DNA of 64,000 bases from Saccharina japonica. Taxonomy: Eukaryota > Sar > Phaeophyceae > Laminariales > Laminariaceae. Under the pieces are notes generated by a model that did not search any database, was not told the DNA's origin, and was given only the letters and a program-made list of their open reading frames with translations. Shown piece by piece: positions 22,155-37,100 of the stretch; position 1 is the stretch's first letter; each line of letters starts with the position of its first letter. Location of the stretch: positions 561,924-625,923 of the forward strand of contig MEHQ01001196.1 of NCBI GenBank assembly GCA_008828725.1, in the 5' to 3' direction. The translations under genes were made by a program, and so were the position numbers.

Positions 22155-25100
22155 TTTATTTTCCTTTCCTTTCCTTTCCTTTCCTTCCCTTTCCTTTTTT
22201 TTCGTTTATATGAATAAAACACTGGGGATTCGGCTTGAAGAAAATTAACAGGTTAAAGGGTAAAACGTTCGAGACCCCACCTCTATTAACTATCATTAAC
22301 GATACCTTTCAGTTACTAATAACTATTGCACATTATTACTATTAATAATTCAAATCACTAATTAATTTAATTCATCCACGTGCTTTCAAGTTTTACTCCG
22401 TAACCTGTCCTCGCACACCTCTTCTTATATATGTATATTATAGAATTAGCAGCAAAACTATGGAAAAGATCACAAGACGAAGATCTACGCATGACTTCAC
22501 CACAGATGGTTCCATGTACAAGATTTTGGATATAATATTATGTATCAAAAACAAATAAGTACTATTAATAAACATTAAACCCAGAGTACGCACGATAAAA
22601 ATACCCCAAACACATATAATGGCGACAGGTGGCTTGCGCTACAAATAGTAGATCCACTCACTCTATCACGTCAACTCATCGGAACACCATAGTATACCTG
22701 GTATGTTTATTTCAGACTGGTTCATTTATATATCTTATAATATTTTATTTTATTTCATTTTATTTTATCCCCCCATAGATAGACACGCACCTCCTGAATT
22801 CTACAGCCTCAGATTGTGTCCCCCTCATACGGGATGTACATTAAGGGCACGAGGACATATTAAATCCGTAAGTACGCGTGATGGAAGCATTACACTCAGC
22901 TACGAAGCAAAGATGAGTTTCGACGAAATCCTCAAGCTCACAGCTGTTTTTTTTTCATGTTCCGGTCATCCATTGTGGGGCTCCGCATAAGCAGGGTCCC
23001 ACAGGACGGAAACCTCGAGGGTGGTGCCCTCGCGCGCTCGCCCCTTGGCTCACTCCGAGACATAGACAATTAGCACCTCCTTGCTACATGAGACGGAAGA
23101 AAACTGCTCGGCACGGTCGGCCGTAACGACCCCTGCAGGCATCAGGGATTGGGAGCTCGTCACTACGACATCATTGGCCTCGGGGGCAGGCGCTAGTTCC
23201 ACATTGGTGACCACCGTGGGATTCGAACCCACGAGTACGAATACATGACGATATTATATTATGATACAATAACCAGTACTATTGTCAGGACGGCACAAGT
23301 ATAGGCGTGGACCTTCATGATGCATAAAACGATGCACGAAACCAAGTACATTCCACGCGCGCGCGCCGTGCGATGATGCACTACACGGGACAATTATAAG
23401 AAACAAACTGCTGCTGCTGCTGCCGCTGCTGGGTATATAATCGATAATCCAACTATAATGTCATGATATTATTTTCACATTATTAGTGATCTCATTTCCC
23501 TGAAACCTAGCCCGTGGCCACAGAACAGGCTATAATATGCGTGCCGATGGAAGAAAGCAAAGACACAACTACAGGACGCGACACCAGTTAAGAATATCTC
23601 TTATTTCTGGCCAGGCTGGATTTCTTATGTAAGGCAGGGTGTGTCCCACGCTATTTTCAAAACTAAAGAGGTACTGCTCTTATTTTCGTCTAAAACTACA
23701 GCCTGAACTTCCTAACTGTCGAGGTTTTAAGTGCTGTCGCGTACTGTGTATATGAACCGCAGTATAAGTACGCAATGGAGCGGTACTCTAGTTAGTGTAG
23801 GCTGTGTCTTGATCGGTGGCCGACAAGTGAGTCTTATCATGGCGCACACATTATTATCAACGAGGTACCCACACGCCACGGACGGAACAGCAGTATCTTC
23901 TACTACATACAACAACAGGCTGTGGTGAACCACAGCCAGGTAAACATCCATGGTACGTACACCCGAACCCCGCCCCCCCTCCACTAAACCTCCCGAGCAC
24001 TGAACAGCAGTCAGCTGTAGCATATTATACGTAGCAACTAGTAGCAACAAAGAGAAATTCCCCTCCGATCGCACATACTGTAGTAGTGTGCGAAACTATT
24101 ACGCAGGGCACCGATCTGAACAAAAAGCCGCCGGCACAAGTGGGGGGAATGTGAACTACAGCAGCAGCAGTATAACAGCCTCATCATTGCTGGCAAAACG
24201 CCCAAAGCCAACATCGCATCGAGTGTTTATGCTCGTGCTTACGTAAAGCAATCATTTGAAGCTATACTTTCCAGCTGTCGATCGCACGTCTTATTTTTTT
24301 TATACGATCGTACGAAGTATTATTTTTGAATAAAAAAATAGTTACTATCACTATCGACACGTCACAACCGAGCGTCAGCTTCTTGAGTTATTGGGAGGGC
24401 ATGGTTGTTAGATGTATGAATATGAGTACACACAAAAACTGCAGTGCAAATATGGTTATAATACCAGGTACGTAGGCTTTGCCGGTGCTACCGGCGTTGC
24501 AGGTTGACTGATGGTTTCCGCGTTTGTTTTCGGTTTTAAAACAGTTTTGGTTTTTTGAACGGTGCCCACCTCTAGTGGGCTTCTAAAGGGAAACATATAT
24601 ATGAAAAAATTACGACAAAGGAGCTTTATTTCCCAGTCCAGAAAGCGTTTTGAACTGTCTTTTTTTTCAGCCGGTTTATCCCGGCTACAGTAACTGATGA
24701 CCGGTTGAACCGGATGGTAAAGTGAAACGCCTCCAAATCATTGAAGCTGACGGTATGTATGCGCCCAGCGTCCAGCATAAATGCTGGTTATTATTATAGT
24801 AGTAGTGGATTTCGAGCCACCACTGGTAGCGTACTACTACTAACAATATAACACGAGGTGGTATGGTACAATGACAACAACACAGACAGCATAATAATAT
24901 ACGGGATGGCGTGATTTCCAGGTGTATATAATGTATAGGCATTGCCGGTAGGCACTGTAGGTACTACAAGGCTGCACGTCGAGGGCGGCGATATGCCGTC
25001 TCTGCGCTCGCTCAAGAAATCAGATAAGACAAAGTGTAAAGCAGATAAAGGGCAGAGGGCAGAGGACGCTCGCAATTTGGTAAAATAGGCGACTGGCAAA

Positions 25101-28100
25101 TGCCAAGAGCTTATTGGTACAATAAAACTACGCGTACGCCGGGCCAATACAAAGTTCAACTCGGAACAATAGAAACAAGACATAATTATTATTACACACC
25201 ACGGATAACGTAACAAGCGTAACACATAACGTTCCGCATCATCTTCAATGTTACGGTTCAGAGGATTTTTTTACCTTACTACGTTTTTTCCTATTTTCTA
25301 GATTTCTAGATGTTGTGGGTTGTGGTCATGTAGTCAGTGTGTTACAGTAGTACGTTACGATACTAGCGGGTGATTGCGTAACACAATGCTATCGTGTTGA
25401 CTAGATTCCGTATCGGCAACGGTATAGTGATACTTTGTTGAAGTCTGTGGCGAATTGCCAGTAACATAAAACTAGGACGTTAGCCGAAATGCTATTTGCA
25501 TCGCAACACACGTTAGGTAAATAATGTAGGTAGGCTCGAGGTAGGTACAACTATTATTATGTTATGGTGTTTTAATTAGTAATACTAGTAGTAGTCGTTA
25601 CACAATATGTTAACATCTCGTGGGTTTCATACTACCGAAACCTTTGTTGACGAGACCACACCCGCCGATATCTTGCACAAAAACACTCACCCCGACTGTT
25701 GTTTGTGTTTTATGACTGTACTACTCACTACTATTGTACTATTAATACAAAACCTGGCGGGGCTAATACCACAATAATAAACGTTTGTCAAAATGACGCA
25801 ACCCGGCCAACGATATCAAACAGTATAGCTCAGTATGCAATACTCAAGTATGGACTTATTATTGCCTGCGGAAAAGAATGATTGTAACCCGGCGACACCT
25901 GGCCCCCGTTTGACACATTCACCAAACCCTGCGATACAACGCCATTTTTTTAATACGTATTCCATAATAACTCAAGACAGTTAAAAGTTGCCACCTACGA
26001 GGCATGTACGACCCGGAGCTAACAATGATAACAATGGACCGCGGGATTACTTAGGAGAAGCAATGTCACAAATATCACATATCACATATAACACATGCAG
26101 CGAGCCGCGGCAAGGGTTGGTTGCTGTTCCCGGTTTCTCGGACAAAACGATCGCGTTGCCACGACCTTGCCTGACCAAACACAAGACTGAACGACACAAA
26201 CTCCGTGGAGTTGTGAACTGACAAACGAGACGATACCGGCGAGGGATCGTTTTCATACACAACATCTATCTCCTGCATCCTGTCTGTATTGGATGTATGA
26301 AGTTCTGCGCGTATGAAGTTCTGTCACGCAACTGGTTTTATTTAGGAGTATTTTTATTCGACGGCGTTACTTCTCGCAGGGGTCGTTTCTGCTCGCAGGG
26401 ACTGGCACTCCCCTATTATTAGCTGCAACTCGTAGCTCGTCAAGAGCGACCAAACCCAGCGGCAACCCCACGTGTGCTCACACTTGTTGCAGAAAAAAGG
26501 GGCACAAATTCCTGGCTTGGCTGAACAAACCAACGACTACCCCACGTGTGCTCACACTTGCAGCAGGAATTTCGGGCTTGCTTGCGCTCGGCGTGGGGAT
26601 GCTGACCTGCACTTGATGCCTTTCTCGAAAGGAATGGCTACTACCTGCAGGTCCCTTCAAATAACCAAATAAACCCAAAACTAGGCAATTTTTTAATAGC
26701 GGCGCCTTTCGTAAAAAAAAATAAAAAAAGGAAAAAAACTCGATTTATTTTCCCGGCGTTTTTGACGCGGGTGGCTGTAGCTTCAAAGATTTTCGCGTTT
26801 TTTCCCCCTTGAGGTGCCCTCAGCAACGCCGCCACCACGAGCGCTATAGTCGGATGCCCAGCGAGTTAGTAACCGCAGTCAAAAGAAAGCATGGAGAGCT
26901 ATCCATAATATAGTTCAACTCCGCTCAACTCATCGGGGCTAATGAGATATCAAGCAAAGGGCGCAAGGACTCTTCTCCGTCGCTGCTGAAAGCAACACAA
27001 TACGTGCATCGTACAAAAACTATATTAATTTATCGATCTGGCAGTGTCCGCAGTGTCCCCGATGCCGAGCTATGAAGTCATAGAGCAAGTAAGTGTATAT
27101 ATTCCCTTTGATTCCCAGGTGCCTATTTTCTTCGTGTCATTCGACGCTCGTTCGGTCGCGGGGAGAGCGTTCTCACGACCGCAGCAGCAGCAACAGCAAC
27201 AGCAGCAAGCAGCACTAGCAGCCTCAAGCTCGTTAGGTTGAAGGATGTTGTCGTCGTCGTGTGTGTTGGCCTAGTCTGTTTTGCTTGTACTTGTGCTCAT
27301 TTTTACGTACGAGTAGTCGTATGATACCTCGAGTACTTGCCACACACCGCTCACGGGGGCACGCTTTTTAACTCTGGTGGTGTAATTGGCAAGCTCTTGT
27401 CATACTCGTCAGAGGCTGGCCCCATTTGGAGCTGCTTCGTGCACACTGCTACGGGCTGCGGGCGGGGCGGGCCTCGAGCAAAAAACGACAAGGACCGACG
27501 AACCTCTCATGATACCCCCTGTTCCCTTTTGGTTGGGTATCCAGTCGTATGAAAACCTACTTTAATCAAATGAAACCACTGCGACACGAAATCGACGGCG
27601 AGTAAAAAAATGCGACACATTTCCGACGGGCGGGCGCCGACAATAAAAAACTACCTCTCTAGCCATACTATATCCCAGTCCCCGAGACAGACAAGCCTGT
27701 TCTCTCTACCAACAAACCCTGTGTTGTTCGTTACTCCGATAGCGGAGGCCGTTACGTTGTCTACGAACGAAACTGCCCTTTATCGCGGGCGGGGTTTGAG
27801 GATTTAAGGTCATAGAGTGTATACTGTACTGTTGTTACAGTTATATTGTAGCAGCCGGTTATCCCGGTGGTGTAGCAGGTAACCATGAAGCCTGTTAAGT
27901 TGGAGGTCGAGGGTTCGAGTCTCCATATGGAGACTTTTAATCTCAAATGACACCAACTGAAACTGTCGAGAGCGCATATTATATATATAGCGTGAGTGAG
28001 CACAATTCGACGAGAGTTGACGAGGGAAGAAAGTACTGAAATATTCTCGCGATAAAAATGCCAGGCACGTGCCGTAGTGGGGAGGGGGAAGAAGAGCCTA

Positions 28101-31100
28101 CTTAGTGACCCCGGATCTGAGTTACGACTAACGAGGGAGAGAGAAGAGGAGGGCGAAAATAGTAAATGGGATGGGGAAAAAAAGCATAGTCAAGAAAACC
28201 ATGAGTAACTCTCCAGGAAGAAACAAGTACAGCGATATCGCAGGTCTTGTTCCAACGGGTCCAGGGATGTCGACCTGAAACTCATCGGCTCCAGACACAC
28301 GTCAGGGGGTCTTTGTTGTGTTTATGTATATCTATCAGCACGGTCACTGGTGTCATCTATGTAATTCGCAGCCCATGCTTGGCCCATGTGATAATAAAAT
28401 TATAATATCTGCCATCGGGAGACTTTTTGTTACCTGTTTTGTGACCACGAGGGGGGCTAGATTTCAGATAAACGATCTATATACTGTAATAGTGCGGAAA
28501 CAGCATCATGGTCGTCATCACTATAATCATCATCGTCCTCATCATCATCGTCATAATTACCTTCATCCGTCATCTGAGTATTACGCACCCCCCCCTGCCT
28601 TGCCTACCGACAGATGCTGGTGGAGAATCTCCTCTGTTGCTGCTCAGCGCTTTGATAGACAAAACTGCGGACGTGTTTTTCTCGCAACGCACAACCGTAG
28701 TCGGTGACATCGAGGGCTGGGCACAGAGGAAAAAAAATCCCGAATCGCACGAGGAGAGCTTCGATGAGAACGAGCGTTTTCTAGATGTGTGAGTGGCATT
28801 AACCATGTTACTGCTGCACTGCATGTAGATATACATGCACTGTAATTCCAAGTAATTTGTCCTCAAACCAGGAGTGAGTTCAGTCCTATTGGTTAATCAC
28901 CCGTTACAGCAGTATACTTTGAAGTGAGCTTTGAAGAGCCCGTAGAGCTTGCCATAAACTGCCGGCTACCGTCGTTGATTTTTAACATCGTAAACATGTA
29001 TTGCACAATGATCCACTGCACCGTTGCCTCGCGTGGTGTAATGGATGTATGTGCATACAGAACAGACCACAGACAGACGAACATATAGTGCCGTAGGGGT
29101 GCATCGAAGTATGTTTCACGAGAGCCTCCTCACTTAATTATGGCATAGTAGCTCCATACCCCACCTAAAACCTATACATAGTTCGGAGAAGAAGTGAAGC
29201 TGCGACCCGACGAACGACCCCAAGGCCTACGTAGTCTAGGCTTTCGTAACGAATATCGTTGTATCATACATAGAACGTAACTAAAGGGTCTCCCAGCGAT
29301 ATGGGTGATCCCGCAGTTGAGGGACCCCGTCGGTCAGATAGGTGCGTCGTAGGTCAGATAGATGTGCCGTCGGTCAGAGTTGTGCACCATTGATCAGACA
29401 TGTGTTAGCCGAATCGAGATACCCCTGTCGTAGCAGGCGTTCCTACTCCGAGCTACCGTACTGTAGTACTATATATACAACGCTACCGACGTACCTGGTG
29501 GTTGTGATGAAAGCTCGGTATCAGCATCTACTGACTGACCGTCTCCCAAGCCGTTAGCCCATATCTGGTACGTTGGATGCCAAGTTGAAAGCGCCAAGGT
29601 CAAGCTACAGTACTGTGGCCAATCACTGGCGCTTGACATGATGGAGGTATCTGATATCAACTTCGTGTGATTTTCCTGATGAGTACGTAGGCAACAATGA
29701 CGGGGGAGTGCCGTGAAGCAGACTCGATAATAAGAGATGCACAAAACTTGAATATAAATGCTCATCGGCATGCAGCTCAAGCGAGCTGACCACGGACTAA
29801 GGACCGCCAGCCGCGTTGGGCGCACCACCCTCGACAGGGAGACATAAGACAGCAGGCCTTCACGACCATCGACTTCGTCGCGTACACAGAGGGTGTGGGG
29901 GGTATGCCGCGCTGACCATTTACTTCGATGCCGCACTATTAGTCACTGGACTGAGCAAAGCCCTTCAATGCTAGGAAAAGTCGAGTCGAGGGTTCCAAGC
30001 TGCTTGGCGCGGTCCTAATACTTACGAGAATATACACGGTAGCCTTGCATGGCTTGCGACGTCGAACGACGAAATGCTACCCCCACCACGGGGCTCTCTC
30101 CATATTGTTGAAGTGATCTTGCTGGTGAAGATATGTCCCTGGCGAAATTCCCCCCAAGCATATCAACCATACTCCCCCCCAAGCGTATCAGCCCCTCTAC
30201 CCCACCTCACCCCGACTTGCCCTCCCCGCCCTGCACCGCAGTGTGAACGCCTTCTATGAGCATAACCTACGCCGCTCCCGGCCGGTCGTAGTCTACCTTA
30301 CGGGAGCCGATGCATGCATGCTGTGGGACGAGTTGAAGCCCCAAGAGGTGGAAGCAAACGCTGCGGAAACTTCTGTGCTTAGCAACATTGGCTCTGCGGC
30401 GTCGGCAGCTGCAGGTGGTAACACACCACTGGCTATCGTCACGTTCGGCTGGGACCACCACGGATCCCCGTTTGCTGCTCCTGCATTCCGCGAGTGTAGC
30501 ACCAATATCCTAGAACTGCCGCAGGTGGTCCGGTGGTTTGTTTCTCACCATAAGTACAGCTCGCCAAGCCCAAAGGTAGGCTGTTGGATGTCGTCAACGT
30601 TCTGTTCAAGGTAGGAAACGATTGGAATATCGAATACTGCTGTGTCCAGTCTTCCTTTTGCATTTATCTGCAACCATGTGGGCTTGGGATCTCGGGAATA
30701 ATTCACGGGGTTATGAGCAGGCCAGAAGATAGCCTCTTCTTTGTTTCTTCGTACATACGTGCATACATATAAACCTATTTAGATAGTGGAGCTTCCTGTT
30801 GCCTGGACGACGTGGACCATCTATATAAACCTACATAACATGATGCTGGGACCTATACCTACATGCAACTACCAACTGTACCCGATCATATCAACTTCTT
30901 CACCGACGAAGTCGCCACTTACGCGAGAAAGGTCATCGGCTACAAGTTTTTCTTCGACGAGAACACTGCCGTTGACTCTCCCGAGGCCCTCGCGGCACGA
31001 CTGGTGGGACTGGAACGCCTATTCGAGGAAATCCGGGAAACAAGCAAACAGGCGGAGGACAGGACGGGCACATCATCGCCAGTGGTCACACCTGCTCTAT

Positions 31101-34100
31101 CATCGGGAGTCGATGCACCATCGTCCATGCCCTCTGCATCGTCAGGGACCGCACTGGCCGCTCGCGAAATGTGCGTGACACGCGTCTCCACGGAGGGCTG
31201 CCCCAACGCTGATGCCAATATTGACAATCTTCACCCGGTCATGTCGGTCTTAGTCGCAAGAGCACAATCACGGGCCAACCCTTTGACAGGACGTGCGGAT
31301 TTCGCGCCCGAAAACTTCGACCAAGCGCTGGCGTTCACCGACTTCATCTTCGCGACCGGCAGTTGTGACCACACAGGCCTCTCGGAGGAGACGGATCGAG
31401 CCATCACGATCCCCAATCGGTACCAAGACGCCATCAACTCCCCGCCGAGCGAGCAGTGGATAGAAGCTATCACCGAGGACATGGATAGCCTGAAGGGGCA
31501 TGAGGTCTACTACTTGGTACTCACTACTGCTGTAGCACGCCGAAGAGGCAGACGATCATCGGGTCCCGGTTTGTCTTCAAACAAAAAGCGGACGGCCGTT
31601 TCAAAGCCCGACTGGTAGTCGAAGGCTGCGTTCAGGAACCCGTCATTGTACGGCAGATCGTACGCACCGCTTAGCCGCATCGGAATCATCTGGGTACTAT
31701 TGGCAACAACAAACGAGCATGGATGGGCTGTCCACCAACTTGGCGTACAGGTGAAATTCCTGCAATGCAAGATCACGTCCAATGTGTACGTCAAAGTGGC
31801 CCCGGGACAAAAGGTCACGGACCCGGAGACCGGCGTACCCACGGTGTACAAGCTGCAACGCAACCTGTACGGCCCAGGGCAACCACCCGTCCTATGGCAC
31901 GGTTCTATCGACGCGGCACTGGTGACCCTGGGCTTCACGCCCACGAACTATGACCCTTGCGTGTACACCCACGGAAGCAACGACACACGTGTGACCCTCA
32001 GACTGTACGTGGACGGCATACTGCTCAGTGGAGGGGAGGAGGAAGCACTGGAGAAGCTAAAGACGGCGGTCATGGACCACTTAGCCATGATCAACATGGA
32101 CGAGGTCAGCCGTGTCCTAAGTATGACCGTCACACGGGATGAGAAGGGCACACTGACCATCGACCAGAAGGAATACGCACTCGCCACCTTGGAGAGATTC
32201 GGAAGCCTGGACCCAAACCCCGTCCACACGCCGGGGTACGAACTGAAACTGTCCACCCAACAGCCGGAGAAGAAGCTGTTAGGCGCAACAGGAATCAAGC
32301 TGTACCAGGCCATCGTGGGTAGCTTGCTCTACACAGGTCAGCCGCTATACGACATGTGCTATGCAGTCAATCAGATCACGAGGGAATGCATCAAATCCGC
32401 GAAGGTACTCATGAGTGCTGCCAAGCACGTGCTTCGCTACCTGAAATGAAGCGCCGACCTGCCTATCATCTACAAGCAAGGATAATTCCAGCTGCATGTC
32501 TACACGGATGCATGATTCGCGGCGAACCCGGACAACTGCAAATCGACCTTCGGCTTCCTGTTCCTCCAGGGTGAAGGACCAATCAGTTTCGGGGCCAAAA
32601 CGCAAACACTGACTGTCCAGTCAACCGTGGAGTCGGAAATTATGGCGATCAGCTACGGTATGAAGGAAGCCGTCTACCTAATAAGCAACTTCATGGGAGA
32701 ATTGGACGTCAAGTCCTATAACACAGTGTCATTGAACTGCGACAGTACAGGAGCCATGTCGGTAATTGCCAATCGATCTTACAGCTCGTCGTGCACTAAG
32801 CATGTCGCTGTGCTATTCTTCCTTTATCCGCGAACCGGCCAAGAGCGGCAAGATCACCCTTCATCACGTGCCGACCGGTGCGATGCTCGCCGACGTCGGA
32901 ACCAAGCACCTGCCGAACAGCTCGTTCAGATCCATTATGCTGAAAATCAAAGATTTATCACGCTGAACGGTTACACCCTCTATCTACAGCAAATATGTCA
33001 GGAGACATGTCAAGCAAGGCAAAACATGCGCTGTCAAGGGTGTATGGACGAAGAGTTCCACACTAAAACCTAGTAGTTTGGTGTCAAGTCACGGCATGTC
33101 AAGGCAAATCTGCTGTCTGTCAAGGGTTGAAAGTCCTGTCTCCCGACATCTATGATCTACAGTAGGGGTTTCCACAATGTTCGGTCTGGATTATTTCATA
33201 GCATGAGTGGCAGTGGTACAGAGGTAGTGCACGAGACACAAGACATGGGCACGTCAGGAAATGTCAGGGACGATGACATGCCCGACTACATATCCCAAGG
33301 ACCTCGGTACGCTGCTTACTGCAACAGCGCGGGGCAGACGGAGCTGAGATCGGTGCCCACAAACGGGAAATCTGAGGCTGGGCGCGGGGCAACTCTTTCT
33401 TTCACTTATATAACGCATACACAATGAGAAGAGTGCGGCGGGTTGATACCACCATCATTTCGGCAGTAGATTGATCTATCAGCTACTCGCGTTTATCAGT
33501 AATGCTCTTTGTGTTTTTGGCGTTATACGGGGGGAAAGGTACCACAGAGACACCACGGTACGATAGATTGCGACACAGCAGTCTCCGCCCTATGATGTCT
33601 GTGTAGAATCAACCGTCGTGATAACAGCAGGAAGTAGGAGTAATCGTGTGCATCCTTATTTACAGTAGTACTGTAACAGATTGGAAATTCAATATCATCA
33701 TGTACCTAGTATCACTCACGCAATACCCGTATCGAGGAGACAGTGTCAGTGATTTCAGCAGTACCTGTAGTACTGTAGCACTTCCCCACAAGCAGTTAGT
33801 GTATACGTACAGTATGTCGCTGCACATTAATATATAACATGTTACCCAGGGGGGCCCGAGGATTTGGATATCATACACCTAACCCCCCCCCCGAGAGGCC
33901 GAAAAACAATTTTTTTACCACTTTTTTTTTTTTTTTTTCCGTGTACGAGTATATACCTCGTGTATACTGGTGGTGTATCCGGTGTATCCAGCAGGGTGTA
34001 TAGGTCAGTATTGGTGTATGTTTGTGTAACCTCTACGGTAGTACCTACCGAGAGAGCATGCAAACCCTCGCATCAGTCAATCACCGTACTAGTAACATCA

Positions 34101-37100
34101 CATCTCCGACAGATACGGTACAGGATATTTACAGAAAGCAGTAAGATTGTCTTTACAGAAGCAGCAGTAAGAATGTCTACTCGTACCAGGTGGTTCGTGC
34201 AACACGGCGTTCACGTCCCCACACGGGAGCCAACATGAAACAACCGCAGCAACGATTCGCAGTGTTCTACCAGGTCGTACGGCTGTAGCGCCTGGTAGCG
34301 CCCGGTCAAAAATAATATTCTCCGCGCGTACAGCAGCCAGTGCCAGTATTAAGGAGGCTACTTTTAATACTACTACTGTAGTACCGCCAACGTAGGGCAG
34401 ACGCTGGGGCAATTACTCTAACAAGTAGTGCTAACGAGATATAGTAGTAATCGAGAATTGAGTAAAAAGTCTAACCCACACCAGTATTAATACATGGCTT
34501 CGTCTAAATACGGTATCCAAGTCCCCACGCCCAGAAACACACGATGCAACGGCATGCCAATATGTTCGACGCTGTAGTAGCTGCGGAAGGGCTACGAGTA
34601 GCTGCTGCTGTATACAAAGATTCAGCCTATGCGAGCAAGCATGCTGCTGGCAGGCTCGGAGGTGAAGGCAAGGCAAGCATGGTTATATGATGGCACCACA
34701 GGTACGTACCCGGTATACTAACCGATTAATTGATGGATACCAGATACCAGGTACACGTAATACTCGAAGATAACATAAGGGAGGGGAGTATAAGGGCATC
34801 AAGGTGCTCGAAGACACCTCTTCAGGCAGGCTTATCGCGATCCAAGCCATGTGGACGCCACGGCCTCTTCGGGACTTCGGTCCACGCTTCATCGAGTCTC
34901 ATAGCTCCTTTTGTACCGCTGCGCTACTCTTCGCCCTCGACTCTCCTGCTGCAGTCGCTGCTCTCCACGTGGCAGCTGCATGCTTCAATTAGGTATAGCT
35001 GCGCCTGCGGCCGGCCCTGGTATTCGTAGTAGTATGGAAGGCCTTGTATCAGCAGGGGGGGGGGGACGCCTCTACCATCCCCTGTGTTCAGTTTTATATA
35101 GGTATTGTATAGGCGTAGAGGGAGGGGATGGTCTCAGGTAACCCCCCCCCCTGTCAAAACGTAAAAGTTGAACAATTTGACGTGAGGTGTCGAAAAAAAA
35201 ATTTTCGACACCCCCTGTGTTACCCGCATCGAGGAGAGAGTGTTAGTGATTACTGTAGTACTTCTCCGCAGCAGTAGAAAGACAATATCGCTGCTGAGGT
35301 AGCATAGCTGAGTACAGAGATACCATAGTAGCACAGCGTGGTACGCAAGCCGGTAGAATGATACCAGGCACAGCAGTAACACGTGTAGAGTACCAGAGGC
35401 AACTCAATTCAATTTCGTTGCCACTACGTACCGTCGTGTACTGTAAGCCAAGTACGGTAGGTGTCTACGATGTATACTGTAGAAAGCTGTGAAAGAGTGG
35501 GATCATCTAGTGTTGAAGAGTGCGATCCTCTGGAGATCTATTAACAATAGTCACCCGCAGATATTCATTACAGAGGCAGTAAGGGTTCGCAGGATACTGA
35601 CTGCGCTGTCGTTCGTGGTGTCTATCTATGTTGTCGTGTGGTTTAGTTGGTAAAAGGCTTGAAGCGCATAAACGTGTGGAACGACATTCCACCAAGCAAA
35701 ATGCATTGGCTGGGGTAACGTCCGTATAAATGTACAGATTCCCGTCCGAGTATATGTTATCCTACGAAGGACGAGCAGAACAAGCGCGTTTGCACACCCA
35801 CTTCTTCACTCTTCACACTCTCAACAGCAGAGCAACAATAAAACAACGTTGGACCCAGAGTCACCCGTAAAATATCTTCTCCAGAGCCCAGCTCACATCA
35901 TATCACAAAAAAATCAGTCTAACCGCGGTTTCGGCCCTTGACCTTTCTCTGGCATCATTCATCAGCCACAAGCCATTCAACATCAACATCTTCGACCACG
36001 ACGAGACCGTCGGCATCACATAAAATATCAATCTGACCCGGATGCGTATCATCACACCCACAGTTAACCCCCTAAGAACCCGTTCCCCGTTTTTGGGCAC
36101 AAACTACTTGGAATTAGTGTGGGACATTTTTTTCGGTTCTACCTTCAGAACTGAAAAACATACGTATTCCACACTAATTTCAATTAGTTTGTCCCCAATT
36201 TCGTGGGACCAGTTCTTGAGGGGTTAATTACTTTGCATCATCACCTTGACTTTCCAACTCAACTCGTACTAACTACAGTAGTAGTACTGTACGTAGTATT
36301 ACAGCCGCCTTCTAGACAAAAACTATTCACAAGTGTCTCCCCCCCCCCAGGTGTTTTCCTTAACTGTTAAGGCGCTGAGGGGTCAGCATTCTCACCCTTT
36401 CTCGTCGGCTTTCATTGAATACCGTACGGTTTTAGGTGGAGCACGTCGCGATTGGGTTCGGAGGACTCGATCCAAGGAGTGGGCTAAAGCAATCGGAGAT
36501 TATCACCCCCTCCAGGAACAAGTTGAGCAGGATGGACGCTTGCCAAGCTGGCGATAGGTGCGTGCTCCGAGTCTTAACAGTTGCACGATGCTACTATTGT
36601 GTCAGTACAAGGGAGGATACGTCGCGGCGGGCTGATGCCCGCCACTGTTCCGCGTATGTCCACAAATGTTCGAAATAAATATGATGCAGCTAGAGTATTT
36701 AACAGTAGTATACTTCGTAAAATATGTACACATAGAAGCGACAGTACTGCCAAGGGGTGCACACGTAACAGCAGTGATAACTGGTAGTATATCACTAACC
36801 TGCTGTCCTTTACCACAGGACTCTAGACGATAGAAAATACCTGATATGTCTAACTCACAGCTAACGACGTATTATGTCGTTCGAACATTCGCAGCTATAT
36901 CTTGTCGAGGAGATTTTCAGAAGTGTGAATACGTTTTTTTAGAAAGTCTGCGATGAGCGATGAGTTAATGCGCCCAAAAAACACAAACACGACCAGAACG
37001 AGGAATATGACAACCATGATATCGTCTACCTAAGCAAGGGAAGACGGAGATCGCCTTGCGACTGACTCATGTTGATGGCCCTTCCCATCGTTTTGTTCGA

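Larger units (their letters stand above)
15546..28613 (+). other. Gene 1 intron 1 (13.1 kb), repeat sink
   Basis: The first 1.2 kb retains similarity to gene 2 intron 1 (for example around 16230-16330 against 52950-53060). The rest has tandem and inverted repeats, a foldback element, a poly-C tract and a SINE, listed separately. From 22220 to 27850 I see mostly AT-rich, low-complexity DNA with CAGGTACCAGG motifs and no supportable gene. Confidence 0.7.

Noticed and set aside
23215..23240. tRNA T-arm-like GTGGGTTCGAATCCCACG on the minus strand
   Set aside because: No A box, anticodon arm or acceptor stem at the right distance; an isolated palindromic match.
27857..27930. Functional tRNA gene
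   Set aside because: A and B boxes are present but the cloverleaf is poor and the sequence continues as a SINE found elsewhere in the window.
36064..36227. Rho-independent-like terminator hairpin
   Set aside because: Eukaryotic context; TTAA flanks and related copies identify a MITE.
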